DNA of 64,000 nt, from contig CM037888.1 of NCBI GenBank assembly GCA_021292165.1, positions 28,323,140 to 28,387,139 on the forward strand, read 5' to 3'. Position numbers and translations under genes: made by a program. The DNA comes from Shinisaurus crocodilurus. Taxonomy: Eukaryota > Chordata > Lepidosauria > Squamata > Shinisauridae. A model generated the notes under the pieces. It was not told the origin of the DNA, did no database searches, and saw only the letters and a program-made list of their open reading frames with translations. Of the stretch, positions 50,801 through 56,901 are shown piece after piece; the first letter of the stretch is position 1, and the number at the start of each line of letters is the position of its first letter.

Positions 50801-51942
50801 AGCGGCAAGTCAAGCCATGTTGGGAAACAATAACTAACAAAATTAGGGAGACAACCCATCCGGTAAGGACGCAGGGCCGGGCAGAAGGTAGATAGCCAGC
50901 TGTTTTGGACTTCAACTCCCAGAAGTCTCTGCCAGCATGGCCAATGGTCAGGAATGCTGGAAGCTGAAGTCTAAAACATCTGGAGATCTGCTTTTTGCCC
51001 ACCCCTGTAATCTAAAGAAGATGGGGGGGAAGTCACTCCTCATGGAAAGGGGGCGTTTCCAGCAGAACGCCCCTTGGGAAGTGTGCATGGTATAAACCAG
51101 CCTTCCCCAACCTCCAGATGTGTTGGACTACATAGCTGTCTGGGGATTATGGGAGTTGTAGTCTAACACATCTGGAGGGCATCAGGTTGGGGAAGGCTGG
51201 TATAAACTACCCTCCCCCACCCTGGGTCCCTCCAGATGTTTTGGACCACAACTCTCATCATCCTTGACCACTGGCTATGCTTGATGGGGCTGATGGGAGT
51301 TGTAATCCAAAACATCTAGATCAGGGCTCTCCAACCTTGGGTCCCCAGATGTTGCTGGACTACAGCTCCCAGAATCCCTTGTCATTAGCCATGCTGGCTG
51401 GGTATGCTGGGAGCTGTAGGCCAGCAACATCTGGGGACCCGACGGTTGGAGAGCCCTGATGTAGAGGAACCCAAGTTGCAGAAGGCTCGTTTAAGCAGCC
51501 ATTTCCTCTCCCCAAGGAAACCCTGGACAGTGCAGGGCTGCAAGGGGGGGTGGGGGCAAGAAAATCTTTAACAGAATTCTAACTAAGCACTCAGAAAACC
51601 TATTCAGGCATTCTCCACATGTAGAACCTATCTGTATGGGAAAGGGGACTGTGCTGCTGGCCCCAACCCTAACATCCTACTGTGTGGCACCGGGCATGAC
51701 GACCCCGAACACCTATGCAAATGTCAGCAGAGGGAAAGGGAAGCGCATGTGGGAGCAGGTGATCCTGCATAGCCTTTCACGCAACTGGAACCACTGCATG
51801 GCAGGCCCTGCCACTGCCCCCTTCTCTATGTAGGCGCTTTGCGTGGAGAACACCTGACTGGGGCTGCAGCAAACTCCACTTTGGGAAAGTCACAGCAGTA
51901 AAAAATGGTATAAAGTAGATATAAATCTGCAGAGATACACTA

Positions 51943-51988
<46 letters not shown>

Positions 51989-53692
51989 ATCCACCCCACC
52001 CCCCCACTACAGCTTCATTATTATTCAAGGCTTATCCAAAGCACTTTTAAAAATTTAAAAAAAAAACTCACATTCCCAAAACTTCTTCGTGCTTTTTGTT
52101 ATCCTTTCCCCAGATCTCAATCTCCAGCACATCCATCCTGTCAGAGAAGTAGTGAAAATCAAACTGTTCCCTCCACTGTGGATTTGCACTCTTACACAGT
52201 GTCTAGAAAACATGCAGTTATAAAGGTTTACTTTTCTTGAAAAAGGTGGATGCTTTCATACAACAATTCAATCTACAAAAGAAAGGAAAGGAAAGGAAAA
52301 AAAAAAACCCTCTAAAAACAACCGGTATTTAGAAGAGTGGAACACTATGGCAACAACCCCCCCCCAAAAAAAAACCCCTCCCCAGCACTCTTTATACCGT
52401 ACCCAAGAGAATTCAAATCTTTGGCACACAGACAGAAAGGGCCTGCAAATTTAAACTTGCAGAGGGGTAGCTGTGTTACTCTGTTGCAGCAAACACACAG
52501 AGTCTTGTGGCTTATAAAAAGAGTAATGTGTTTATCGTGGCATAAGCATTTGTGGACTAGAGCAGGGGTGGGCAACTTTGGGGGGGGGGTCCAGGGGCCA
52601 GTTTTCATCCCCCACGGAACCACCTGCGTGTCGCAATCCTTCCACCGCCATGCCGCAAAAATTTGCCATCAGCAAAAAAATTAATCATCTGCCGCTGAAT
52701 TTTCAGCAGCAAACTGCTACGGAAGCTTAGAAAGTACAAATTTAGCTGTTTTCAGGGGCCGCACCGGAGGACGGGATCCCTGAAATGCATGCGGCCTGCG
52801 TGCCGCCCCTGGACTAGAACAACCTCCCCCAACTTCAGTGCCCTCCAGATGCGTGGGACTACAACTCTCATCATCCCCCAGCCATCATGCTTGGCTGGGG
52901 CGATGGGAGTTGTGGTCCAGCACATCTGGCGGGCACCCAGGTTGGGAAAGGTTGGACTACTACAGAGTCGACTGACTCTAGCCCAAGTAACAAGAGTCTG
53001 TTGTTTTCATTTTTGCTGGTTTGTTGGTTTTTGGATGCAAGACTTTTGGACTACCAGGTGTGTGTCTTTAAATTCCCCAAAGCAACAGGAGACTAGGGCA
53101 GCTGCTGCTTCTCTCTTGTCATCTCTTAAGCTGCCACTTGTCTTATGGAGCACCTGTAATTTTCTCCCCATGGGGCAGAAACAGCATCCTGGGGGAAGTT
53201 TTCTTTCATTAGGATAATGGCATGGGGGGAAAGACTGAGACACACACCTCCCTCACCCACCACTCTGAACAAACTGGCAATGGCTCACAGCTGCATTTCA
53301 ACAATAAAAGAAAGGCAGCGACGATCTAAGACTGGAGAACCACATGGCACTTCGGATGGCCCTTGGACAAACCATTTCTTCCCCCTGCCGCGCATTGGCA
53401 TTTTAGTCTTGCGATACACTGGGAATCTAGCGAAAACAGGTTTTCTGATGAGTCACTGCACCAACACCACATTGCACAAAGGGCATACATCGGTTGTCAA
53501 CACATTCCGTTACAGCATGCTTACCTTGCTCCTGTACTTTTGGTCTCCCATTTTCAACAGAACAAATGTGTGTGTCATCATGCCCCCTGTGGGGATATTC
53601 TTCCCTTCCAGTAAAGCAATGGTAACCGTTCCATTCCACAGTTGGCTTTTGAGCAAAGAATCGTCCAGCCTGGTGCTTCGCATGAAGCTTGC
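23171..53692 (-). CDS. MCTP2: MCTP2, internal part of the gene (8 exons; both ends missing)
   Basis: Eight exons were read from six-frame translation and splice borders: 53525-53692, 52072-52202, 43149-43335, 41261-41354, 38657-38759, 37579-37681, 23861-23962 and 23171-23245. Their phases join without a break into 321 codons with no stop. The product is an ER/vesicle membrane protein with three C2 domains and two C-terminal membrane segments, which binds Ca2+ through its C2 domains. C2B and C2C are encoded here. MCTP2 is preferred over MCTP1 because the third C2 reads [15 protein letters not shown] and C2B contains [10 protein letters not shown], both of which I recall as MCTP2-type. The N-terminus with C2A and the membrane segments are not seen. 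Introns of 0.6 to 13.6 kb are normal for this gene. Confidence 0.93.
23749..23782. repeat. (CA)n microsatellite
   Basis: 17 CA units in the short MCTP2 intron. Other (CA/GT)n tracts: 3582-3610, 6793-6820, 32060-32083, 58977-59021 (mixed CGCA) and 60183-60211. (AT)n is at 32637-32664 and (GGGA)n at 62010-62030. Confidence 0.95.
23861..23962 (-). CDS. MCTP2: MCTP2 exon: end of C2C
   Basis: The exon is 102 nt (34 codons), phase 0 at both ends. The acceptor is AATTACAG and the donor is GTAAGT. It encodes [18 protein letters not shown], then [16 protein letters not shown], the last strands of the third C2 domain. It is separated from the previous exon by the 13.6-kb intron that carries the RTE-like element. 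The next exon starts only 615 bp downstream. Confidence 0.94.
24481..24960 (-). mobile_element. CR1 3' UTR, antisense on +, with a hAT palindrome inside
   Basis: The + strand reads CATAGAATCCTAGAGCAGGA, then CCAGCCTCTGGTTGAATAAT and TCTAGTCCTGCCCTCTGGAG, the reverse of a CR1 3' UTR. A CAGCC...GGCTG palindrome occupies 24678-24797, and CR1 sequence resumes after it. Confidence 0.65.
25211..25540 (-). mobile_element. L2-type LINE 3' end, minus strand
   Basis: On the minus strand this encodes [20 protein letters not shown] and FLF, with the 3' tail at the low-coordinate end (TATTTATTTATTTATT on +). The RTE-like element begins about 100 bp to the right, so it landed in or beside this L2. Confidence 0.7.
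25735..27213 (-). CDS. RTE-like ORF, second part: reverse transcriptase core and C2H2 finger
   Basis: This continues the preceding frame after a single-base shift. RT motifs in order are [31 protein letters not shown] (motif A), [15 protein letters not shown] (motif B), [17 protein letters not shown] (YADD, motif C) and [13 protein letters not shown]. The thumb-like region has LLYACETWT, and [20 protein letters not shown] follows. The end is [21 protein letters not shown], a C-x2-C-x12-H-x3-H finger. Stop TAG at 25735-25737. No other stop interrupts about 490 residues, so the frameshift is the only visible lesion. Confidence 0.85.
   Translation of the reverse strand: MPRILANRLLSISEEILPETQYGFRPSRGTVDMIFTARQLQEKCREQNQPLYMAFIDLAKAFDTVDRTALWTILMKIGCPNKFVNILRLLHDNMTATVLDNNGSHGAPFKVGSGVKQGCVIAPTLFAIFIAMVLHLVKGKLPTGVGIIYRTDGKLFNLSRLKAKSKVITTSVVELQYADDNVVSAHSEDDLQTILNAFAEAYEKLGLSLNIKKTKVLHQQVQANPLVMPSIQLGGTILENVDHFLYLGSYLSVTANIDSEIQHRLSSASAAFSRMKHRVFEDRDICKKTKTLVYEAIVLPTLLYACETWTIYKRHFHLLERFHQRCLRKILQITWEDRRTNVSVLEEAKTTSIEKMILQRQLQWTGHVVRMPDCRLPKQLLYSQLKDGKRNIGGQYKRFQDVHKANLKKCNINIENWEALAHERSKWRLAFHKGSMDFEEARVQGEREKRAKRKARQMNPLQDHLLSGNLCPHCGKLCGSRIGLHSHLRTHR
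27206..28972 (-). CDS. RTE-like ORF, first part: endonuclease and start of reverse transcriptase
   Basis: The frame is open from just after a TGA at 28973-28975 down to a TAG at 27206-27208. There is no ATG near the conserved [11 protein letters not shown] start, so the true start is unclear: a TTG lies at 28919-28921 and the frame is open upstream through [11 protein letters not shown]. Endonuclease motifs in order are [12 protein letters not shown] (catalytic Glu), [17 protein letters not shown] (catalytic Asp/Asn) and TDHR (catalytic His). Then come the RT N-terminal motifs [16 protein letters not shown] and [18 protein letters not shown]. The frame stops just after [10 protein letters not shown] and continues in another frame in the next entry. 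Confidence 0.85.
   Translation of the reverse strand: MDYRVQWGHHFSGRKRHLNFGTWNIRTLLDNIDSERPERRTAIIARELRRFKIDIAALQETRRAGEGQLKEEKGGYTFFWKGLPEQDRRMHGVGFAIKNELVNSLSEVPTGINERLITLRLKLANNQQVTILSAYAPTLDADDDIKESFYSQLDSLLSEIPKEDKIILLGDFNARVGHDFDLWPETIGKDGVGSSNPNGLLLLSICAEHNLTITNTLFRQKNKFKTSWQHPRSKHWHLLDYVIVRVRDRRDVLLTRAMVSADDCWTDHRLIRSTMVINIAPQRRLQGRKPRRKMNIQVLQDPIKQTRLQSLLKEHLPTEPPDNIEDHWSKLKTSITAACEQTIGYETKKHQDWFDENDNEIKYIIDQKRKAFQIWQNDINCAAKKKTYASAKAEVQRRTRELKNAWWKKKAEEIQQLAESHDARGFFKATRAIYGPKTYGTNPLQSKDGTKLLKDKESIALRWKENYYDLLNRKSKVDNEIFSQIPQKQIKEELAILPTLDEVKKAINQMKNNKASGPDGIPAEIFKVGGPELVQHLHKLIEKIWIREEIPEDFRDAIIITLFKKGDRTDCGNYRGISLLATAGKIFA
29220..29300. repeat. (GTTT)n/(GGGTT)n tract in the RTE-like 5' leader
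   Basis: About eight GGGTT units preceded by TTTG units. On the element's strand this is an AACCC-rich 5' leader. It is not the vertebrate telomere repeat. Confidence 0.9.
31466..32110 (+). mobile_element. L1-type ORF2 3' scrap
   Basis: Encodes [20 protein letters not shown], then [20 protein letters not shown] and [11 protein letters not shown], the L1 C-terminal pattern (tPxrLhk...CWRC...HmfW.C). A TAA/TGA-rich 3' part with (GT)n follows. It is degraded and non-functional. Confidence 0.6.
32238..32560 (-). mobile_element. tRNA-Ala-like SINE, minus strand, with a hAT inside
   Basis: ATAGGAAGCTGCCCTATAAC, then CATCTAGCCCAGTATTGTCT form the reversed 3' end. After a 107-bp palindrome (32310-32416) the SINE resumes with GACTGGCAATGGCAATCC and ends in the reversed B box GGGATTAAACCTCGGGCA. 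A diverged minus copy is also visible at 54743-54960. Confidence 0.7.
32310..32416. mobile_element. hAT palindrome inside a tRNA-Ala-like SINE
   Basis: 107 bp, ends CAGTGTTCTCC / GGAGAACACTG. Exact duplication GTCTACGC at 32302-32309 and 32417-32424. Confidence 0.88.
32630..32850 (+). mobile_element. L2-like LINE 3' tail with (GAT)n
   Basis: A 3' UTR with GTATGAGTTTTAAAGGCTGT and TTGGGTCCCAGTGTTGGGAG, running into a (GAT)n tail at 32801-32850. A sister copy at 34078-34344 shares this sequence but ends in (AAT)n. Confidence 0.6.
32801..32850. repeat. (GAT)n microsatellite
   Basis: About 16 GAT units at the end of an L2-like tail. The poly-Asp open frame across it is not a gene. Confidence 0.95.
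32965..33229 (+). mobile_element. Small Helitron-like element
   Basis: Starts A|TCTCTCTATATATAAAAG and ends GGGCCCTTCAGCTAG|T, the TC...CTAG ends with A/T flanks expected of Helitrons. Just inside the start is GAGAGCCCTGACTCACTGAC. About 265 bp, no coding capacity. No perfect 3' hairpin was confirmed. Confidence 0.55.
34078..34344 (+). mobile_element. L2-like LINE 3' tail with (AAT)n
   Basis: Begins near AAGACCTTCCTGTTTCGGAAG (L2-type TFLF coding end). It runs through the same 3' UTR as the copy at 32630 and ends in (AAT)n at 34286-34344. Confidence 0.6.
34286..34344. repeat. (AAT)n microsatellite
   Basis: About 19 AAT units at the end of an L2-like tail. Confidence 0.95.
35452..35632 (+). 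mobile_element. 5S rRNA-derived SINE with CR1 tail, copy 1
   Basis: Positions 35452-35534 resemble the internal part of 5S rRNA. GGAAAGCTAAGCAAGG matches the A-box region, and GGTTAGTACTTGGATGGGAG followed by ACC matches the intermediate element and C box of the 5S promoter. The rest (35535-35632) is a CR1 3' end: TGCATTGAGCAGG, GGACTCGATGGCC and CCTTCCAACTCTATGA, ending in tandem ATCTATGAA units. Transcription would be by RNA polymerase III from the internal 5S-type promoter, with CR1 machinery priming on the tail (inference from SINE3-type elements). Confidence 0.85.
35667..35940 (-). mobile_element. CR1-type 3' end, minus strand
   Basis: On +: ATAAGAACATAAGAAGAGCC, GATCAGACCAAGGGTCCATC and CAGTGGCCAACCAGCTGCCC. 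This is the reverse of the LINE 3' UTR at 11600-11863 and begins about 35 bp after the 5S/CR1 SINE. Confidence 0.65.
37359..37405. repeat. (CT)n microsatellite
   Basis: About 23 CT units, 174 bp downstream of an MCTP2 donor on the minus strand, where it reads (AG)n. A (GACA)n tract lies at 37235-37260. Confidence 0.95.
37579..37681 (-). CDS. MCTP2: MCTP2 exon: C2C with Ca2+ loop 3
   Basis: The exon is 103 nt, entering in phase 2 and leaving in phase 0. The acceptor is CTTTCCAG and the donor is GTAAGT. It encodes [27 protein letters not shown] and IAIPLLS. The cluster D-E-D-G-D-K-P-P-D supplies the loop-3 acidic ligands, so C2C keeps the residues needed for Ca2+ binding. This is the exon that most clearly separates MCTP2 from MCTP1. 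Confidence 0.96.
37790..38080. mobile_element. hAT-type palindrome (TAGGGATG ends)
   Basis: 291 bp, ends TAGGGATG / CATCCCTA with long imperfect arms containing GCAAATTTGTGCAA. Exact 8-bp duplication CTTCAGAG at 37782-37789 and 38081-38088, fitting nTnnnnAn. It lies 101 bp upstream of the acceptor of an MCTP2 C2C exon. Confidence 0.85.
38657..38759 (-). CDS. MCTP2: MCTP2 exon: C2C with Ca2+ loop 1
   Basis: The exon is 103 nt, entering in phase 1 and leaving in phase 2. The acceptor is CTTTCCAG and the donor is GTAAGT. It completes the Gly codon begun in the previous exon, then encodes [28 protein letters not shown] and NQVFT. The SDPF Asp is the canonical loop-1 Ca2+ ligand of C2 domains. 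An (ATT)n microsatellite and a minus-strand Sauria-type SINE sit 30-90 bp upstream of the acceptor. Confidence 0.95.
38791..38844. repeat. (ATT)n microsatellite
   Basis: About 18 ATT units forming the tail of a minus-strand Sauria-type SINE, 31 bp from an MCTP2 exon. Confidence 0.95.
38845..39072 (-). mobile_element. Sauria-type tRNA SINE, minus strand
   Basis: Reverse complement of the copy at 40594. The tail abuts the (ATT)n tract at 38791-38844, and the head ends CCAACACTCTAACCACTAAG. It lies within 90 bp of the acceptor of an MCTP2 exon. Confidence 0.8.
39413..39545. mobile_element. hAT palindrome, diverged
   Basis: Same family as the copy at 8094 with small deletions in the right arm. 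Duplication AGCTAAAA (39405-39412) / AACTAAAA (39546-39553), 7 of 8 identical. Confidence 0.75.
39600..39965. repeat. Possible DNA transposon relic with GGGCCCCCC ends
   Basis: TTTTGGGCCCCCCCTTC near 39630 and CTGGGGGGCCCACCCCC near 39950 are inverted, enclosing AT-rich sequence with no coding capacity. Confidence 0.35.
40594..40832 (+). mobile_element. Sauria-type tRNA SINE
   Basis: The tRNA-derived head has A box GTGGCGTAGTGGTGAGAG and B box CCAGGTTCTAGTCC. The body reads CATGAAACTCACTGGGTGAC and CTCACAGGGTTGTTGTGAGG, and the tail GGCGGGGTATAAATAAAATA. This is the best-preserved copy in the window. Sauria SINEs are squamate-wide and are thought to use Bov-B LINE machinery. Confidence 0.8.
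41261..41354 (-). CDS. MCTP2: MCTP2 exon: start of C2C
   Basis: The exon is 94 nt, entering in phase 0 and leaving in phase 1. The acceptor is ATTTTCAG and the donor is GTATGA. It encodes [20 protein letters not shown] and then [12 protein letters not shown], the first two strands of the third C2 domain up to the loop-1 Asp that follows in the next exon. It lies in an AT-rich stretch with few recognisable repeats, and it is too short to stand out as an open reading frame. Confidence 0.93.
41778..41850 (-). mobile_element. Short CR1 3' scrap
   Basis: ATGGAGCTAGAAGGTACTTTGG, then TAATCTAGTCCAACCTC on + matches the reverse of the last 70 bp of CR1. It lies 0.4 kb upstream of an MCTP2 acceptor. 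Confidence 0.5.
43149..43335 (-). CDS. MCTP2: MCTP2 exon: end of C2B and linker to C2C
   Basis: The exon is 187 nt: one base completes the previous codon, then 62 codons follow. The acceptor is TGTAG and the donor is GTGAGT after QRY. It encodes [20 protein letters not shown], a strand with [19 protein letters not shown], and the linker [10 protein letters not shown] longer open frame (43050-43520) runs past both splice sites but only this segment matches the protein. The neighbouring introns hold hAT palindromes and SINE/CR1 scraps. Confidence 0.94.
43908..44040. mobile_element. TTAA-like palindrome (GCACAATCCTATGCAT type)
   Basis: GGGCACAATCCTATGCAT ... ATGCATAGGATTGTGC palindrome with ACTCCCAGCATGCC inside. 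Relatives: 48030-48137, 3617-3694 and 49708-49802. Two of the four keep TTAA next to the end (CTTAAG near 3693, TTTAA on both sides of the 49.7-kb copy), which suggests a piggyBac/Kolobok-type target. Confidence 0.55.
44412..44560 (-). mobile_element. CR1-type 3' end, minus strand
   Basis: Reads AAGAACATAATGGCAGCC, then ACAGACCAAAGACCTATCTA and CAGTGGCCAACCAG on +, the reverse of the 3' UTR also seen at 11600-11863. It lies head to head with the CR1 end that follows. Confidence 0.6.
44570..44873 (+). mobile_element. CR1 3' end, plus strand
   Basis: Encodes the CR1 terminal motif [20 protein letters not shown], then a 3' UTR with TGCATTGAGCAGGGGGTTGG and tandem ATTCTATG octamers at the very end. 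The octamer is the diagnostic CR1 3' terminus. Confidence 0.8.
45239..45500 (-). mobile_element. L2-type LINE 3' end, minus strand (degraded)
   Basis: The + strand shows the reverse of a typical L2 3' end: AATAAATAGTGC at the low end and GTTTTCACCTGGCACCAAAG at the high end, equivalent to the WCQVKTFLF coding stretch. The 3' UTR is degraded. Confidence 0.5.
45733..45867. mobile_element. hAT palindrome at the edge of a Tigger-like element
   Basis: 135-bp near-perfect palindrome. Exact duplication CGTTACAG at 45725-45732 and 45868-45875. The right copy overlaps the TA plus CAG terminus of the neighbouring Tigger-like element, so the hAT came later. Confidence 0.88.
45873..46154. mobile_element. 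Tigger-like (TcMar) palindromic element
   Basis: 282 bp, ends CAGTAATACCTTGGATTGCA and TGCAATCCAAGGTTTTACTG, flanked by TA on both sides (45871-45872 and 46155-46156). The long arms include TTGCAAGACAAGC/GCTTGTCTTGCAA-type words. Non-autonomous. Confidence 0.8.
46200..46920. repeat. Long imperfect inverted repeat
   Basis: TCCAGTGTCAGTGGGGCGG near 46632 is the inverse of CGCCCCACTGACATTGG near 46790. CTATCCATGGTGCTGAGAC and TTCAGCACCATGGACGG form the inner arms. Outer AGGTTTAATC/GATTAAACCT blocks lie near 46434 and 46850. No termini or duplications are defined. Confidence 0.45.
48240..48650 (+). mobile_element. L2-type ORF2 fragment without tail
   Basis: Open for about 113 codons. It encodes [14 protein letters not shown], then the L2 C-terminal block [19 protein letters not shown]. 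The usual L2 3' UTR and AT-rich tail are missing, so this is an internal fragment. It is not a host exon: no splice borders and a clear L2 match. Confidence 0.7.
49219..49383. mobile_element. hAT-type palindrome (CAGGG(T/C)CGGTGC ends)
   Basis: 165 bp, ends CAGGGTCGGTGCAAGGC and GGTAGCACCGGCCCTG, with GCCCTAGGC repeated inside. Exact 8-bp duplication CTGGCAGG at 49211-49218 and 49384-49391. Confidence 0.82.
51098..51199. mobile_element. hAT palindrome (CAGCCTTCC variant)
   Basis: 102 bp, ends CAGCCTTCCCCAACC / GGTTGGGGAAGGCTG. Exact duplication GTATAAAC at 51090-51097 and 51200-51207. Relatives without clear duplications are at 4793-4888, 24678-24797 and 52822-52957. Confidence 0.85.
51322..51458. 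mobile_element. hAT palindrome (CAGGG variant)
   Basis: 137 bp, ends CAGGGCTCTCCAACC / GGTTGGAGAGCCCTG. Duplication ATCTAGAT / ATGTAGAG, 6 of 8 identical. A half-copy of this variant is at 3706-3783. Confidence 0.75.
51943..51984. repeat. (GA)n microsatellite
   Basis: About 20 GA units, roughly 90 bp downstream (minus strand) of the MCTP2 C2B exon. Other (GA)n tracts: 2874-2898 and 56870-56897. Confidence 0.95.
52072..52202 (-). CDS. MCTP2: MCTP2 exon: middle of C2B
   Basis: The exon is 131 nt, entering in phase 0 and leaving in phase 2. The acceptor is TTTTCTAG and the donor is GTGAGT. It encodes [10 protein letters not shown], then [20 protein letters not shown], then [13 protein letters not shown]. 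The C2B loop-3 position reads [10 protein letters not shown] rather than the D-x-D-x(n)-D of a strong Ca2+ site, so this C2 domain may bind Ca2+ weakly or not at all (inference). A (GA)n tract lies about 90 bp downstream, in the intron. Confidence 0.93.
52455..52565. repeat. Dispersed repeat (GGGGTAGCTGTGTTACTCTG)
   Basis: AGGGGTAGCTGTGTTACTCT, then CAGAGTCTTGTGGCTTATAA and ATCGTGGCATAAGCATTTGT match a repeat I recall as common in reptile genomes. Its class cannot be assigned from this copy. Confidence 0.45.
53525..53692 (-). CDS. MCTP2: MCTP2 exon: linker and start of C2B
   Basis: The exon is 168 nt (56 codons), phase 0 at both ends. The acceptor is TTTTTAG at 53693-53699 and the donor is GTAAGC just below 53525. 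It encodes a linker with the conserved LLKSQLWNG, then the first C2B strands ([32 protein letters not shown]). It is the most upstream exon found. The preceding MCTP2 exon should end with the basic stretch after C2A, and it was not seen above this point. Confidence 0.92.
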
Positions 53693-54117
53693 CTAAAAAT
53701 GGAGAAAAGCACCACTTGCATTCCAGAGTTTAACAATTCGGGGTGTACATCCATCTCCGGTGCCACTCAAGATGTGTCTCCCTCTACCCTGTTGCCTGAG
53801 ACAGGGGCACCAGCATCCACCACTGGAAGCAGACGAAGGTCTGGAAGTGGAAACCTGGAGAGCACAGCTGCCTAAGGCAGGGGGACACCAGCTCATGTCC
53901 CTTTTACATGTGCTCACCCATAAGTCTGTTCCACACTGTTTCTGTATTAATATGCAAAAAAATAATAATAATAAATCTACACCCAAGAACGTGCATTTAA
54001 ATATGCTTTTCTGAATGTATTCTCCCTCAACAGCACACATTTCTCAATGCATTGGTTTTTGAACCAAGATAGCTTCAACAGAATATTCTGGACGTGGCCA
54101 ATAATGACAGATAGAAG

Positions 54118-54500
54118 GGATGTGCATACAAGCAAAACTTAGAATCATAGAATCATGGAAAAGTAGAGTTGGAAGGGGCCTAACAAGGCCATCGAGGGGC
54201 CTACAACAAGGCCAACTTCAGCTTGAACTTTTCCAAATTCCACCTTGAAGCTCATTCCATCTCATATCTGTATCAGATCACAATCTTTGTTTTGTTTTTG
54301 CATGAACTTTCATGTGCATTTCCCCCAAATGTTCACATCAATTGTGTGCGTCTTAGGAATGTGCACAGTTTCCCCCTCAGAGGAACACATTTCTTCATGT
54401 GCAGTTTTCAAAGATACGAATGCTGACGAATGCAGTTTTGCAGGGTCCGCAAATCACACCGCAAATCTCACAGATTGCGTTGGAGTCCATGTTCAGTCCA
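54118..54500. mobile_element. Possible TAGGGATG-type relic with CR1 scrap
   Basis: Starts GAAGGGATGTGCATAC and contains CATGAACTTTCATGTGCATT-like words. A CR1 3' end in reverse (AGAATCATAGAATCATGG) lies at 54140-54215. A related relic is at 40011-40160, ending CACCCATCCCTA. Confidence 0.4.
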
Positions 54501-54609
54501 GGATGTGCAAACTAGGTAAATCAAACCGCTAAAGCAGCCTGTGCCCAAGATCTGGCTTTTTTTACAGGTCTCTAACAGGGCAGTTGTTGTGTGTGCGATG
54601 CTTCCTGCA

Positions 54610-54700
54610 CATGTTAATTGATTATATGTAGTTTGTAAACCGCCCAGAGAGCTTCGACTATTGGGCGGTATAGGAATGGAATAAATAATAAATAATATGT
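54610..54700 (+). mobile_element. L2-type 3' tail
   Basis: GTTTGTAAACCGCCCAGAGA, then TTGGGCGGTATAGGAATGG and an AATAAATAATAAATAA tail, close to the tail at 15230-15297. A similar short remnant is at 60335-60395. Confidence 0.55.
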
Positions 54701-55201
54701 ACAAAAAACCACATGCTGCAGCAGTCACACAAACGTAACAGGCCTGACCATCAGGCTATCTAGCCCAGTGCAGCTCAATCTGAGCGGCAGTGAATTTGCT
54801 GGCAGCTGTAAACCCAAAGGTCTCAGGTAGAGGTCTGAACCAACCCTGCTCCCTAAGATCCTTTCACTGGAAGCTCTGGGGATCGGATCCAAAGGAACAT
54901 GTCAACCATGTGCTCCAACACTGAAAAGTCATGTGTAAGCCAGGCCTCTGAGTTACAAGAGGTGGTGCAGTTATCCCAGATCATGTAAACGCAGGGGCCA
55001 AGCCTTTTAGCCTAGTCAGATATGTTGCTATCATAGACAAATCTGCACACACTCTCAACCCTAATGACAACTGCATGCATCTGTGATAGCCCACGGTCAC
55101 CTCCTACCAGAGATAGGATTTTTATATTGGCTCAAATGCAATGCTTCCCACAAGTAACATACGTTCACACATTCACTTGCTGGCCATCAAGTGTAAGACT
55201 A

Positions 55202-55451
55202 CAGTAATACCTTGGATTGCAAGTAACTTGGTTTGAGAGCGTTTTGCAAGACAAGCAAATTTTAAAATATTTATTATTTATTTTTTACTTGATATACAAG
55301 CGACGTCTTGCAATACAAGTACTGTAGTATGGCTTTAATTAAAAATCTCTGTACAAATTTTTTTGGGGGGAATTTCGTTTTGATATAAGAGTGTTTTGGA
55401 TTACAAGCACGTTTCCGGAACGATTTATGCTCTCAATCCAAGGCAAGACTG
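55202..55451. mobile_element. Tigger-like (TcMar) palindromic element
   Basis: 250 bp, starts CAGTAATACCTTGGATTGCA and ends CAATCCAAGGCAAGACTG, with TA on both sides. Same family as the copy at 45873. A minus-strand Sauria-type SINE follows almost directly. Confidence 0.8.
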
Positions 55452-55455
55452 TATT

Positions 55456-55672
55456 TTGTTACATTTACATCCGGCCTTTTCCTCTAAGGAGTCCAAGTTG
55501 GCATACAAGATGCTCCTCTTCATTTTATCCTTACAGCAACCCTATGAGGCAGGCTAGGCTAAGAGTCAGTGAAAAGCCCAAAGTCACCCAGTGATTTTCA
55601 CGACCAAGTGAGGATTTGAACCCAGGTCTCCCCAGACCTAGTCTAACACTCTAACCACTACACCACACTCCA
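55456..55672 (-). mobile_element. Sauria-type tRNA SINE, minus strand
   Basis: TTTACATCCGGCCTTTTCC tail, AAGTCACCCAGTGATTTTCA body and CTCTAACCACTACACCACAC head. It starts a few bases after a Tigger-like palindrome. Confidence 0.75.
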
Positions 55673-56865
55673 TGTATGATCTAATGCTATTTGGGGGGTG
55701 GGGGGAATAGAAGCACCTCAGAACAGAGATTGGCCTTTCCCCCCATTTTTTTTCAGTGGGGACTTGCTCAGCTCCCTATATCAAAAAGATGCACATACAC
55801 ACTGCTTGAAATTGCTCTTTTAGGTTAAATGGCCATGCTCTTTGCAATTCCACACACAGATTCATTTATTTCTGTACAATCACAGGATTTCATTTAAACT
55901 ATACAGTTTGACTTTCCTTGTACAGAGGCTAAAAACTCCCACTTCTAAAAAGAAAATGAGATTTTGATTCATAAATCCAGCTGCAGACTAATTTTTTTAA
56001 AGGTTTCGTCTCACAAGCCAAAACAGCTAAAGCATGAACGTTCCCATGGACATACTTCAAAGTCCCAGCAGATCTTTTCCTCCCTAAAAGCAGCAAACTA
56101 TTTCAAACTCCATTTTCTTTTTCTTTTTTTCCCCTCCTACTCCCCTTTTTGGGGAGGAAAAAAGAGAAAAGAAAAGAAAAGTCCGCAAAGGATCAAAGGT
56201 CGAGCCTGCAATCTGCCAATTGCCGAAGAAAAACGGCCGTGCTTCCGTGAAATATGCTCTAAAATAATTTTGCGGCTTGGTATGTCCTAATTTTTTGAAT
56301 TGGATGTTTGTCTTGGAAAAGGTTCTTTCTAACTCGTCCATAAAAACAGGCCCACTTAAGCTCTGTGAGGCCTGTGAAAATGGAATCTGAGGCTGGCCAT
56401 TAAAAGGGGCTGGGAGATTGCTTCCATATGGCAGAACAGCATGAGAGCAGAGAGGCCAAGGACTACAGCAGGCCGGACTTGGCTGGGAGCTCCTGCTCTA
56501 TCCGTGGACACTCGTTGCGCTACAGTGGAACATCTGGATTATTGCTTGTAATGTCCCTGGGAAATATCCACTTCCCATCAAAGCCCTTTATCTATCTCCA
56601 CCGTACTTTGAACATTATAGTGCACAGCGCAGCCACGTTTGATGTGCGGCGCTCACTGCGCTCAAATCCAAAACGATCACCATCCCCCTCCAAGCCCAGC
56701 CTAGTCTCCCTCGCCTTTCTCTTTTTTTCAGGGGGAGGCGAGAGAGGAGATATTTGAGGCTGGTTCCCAGAGAGACAGAACAACCCCCCCCCTGCACTAA
56801 CATTGGATCATTTCTTGAAATACTCAACTTGTTACAAGAATTCCAGACACAGTGGAGAGACAGGC

Positions 56866-56901
<36 letters not shown>

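Larger units (their letters stand above)
50878..51458. repeat. Cluster of four related hAT palindromes
   Basis: Consecutive palindromes at about 50890-51005, 51098-51199, 51210-51316 and 51322-51458 share the core ACTACAACTCCCA/TGGGAGTTGTAGT but differ in termini, so they are independent insertions. Scattered relatives are at 22485-22612, 38092-38222, 43828-43890 and 61345-61440. Confidence 0.7.
43336..52071 (-). other. MCTP2: MCTP2 intron within C2B (8.7 kb)
   Basis: This intron contains TTAA-type palindromes, a head-to-head CR1 pair, an L2 antisense end, a Tigger-like palindrome with a hAT inserted at its edge, an L2 ORF2 fragment (about 48240-48650), a CAGGG-type hAT and a cluster of four hAT palindromes at 50878-51458. 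I see nothing recognisable in about 46920-47980 and 49400-49700. Confidence 0.85.

Noticed and set aside
53217..53696. 159-codon plus-strand open frame
   Set aside because: Partly antisense to the MCTP2 exon at 53525-53692; no family match and no splice context.
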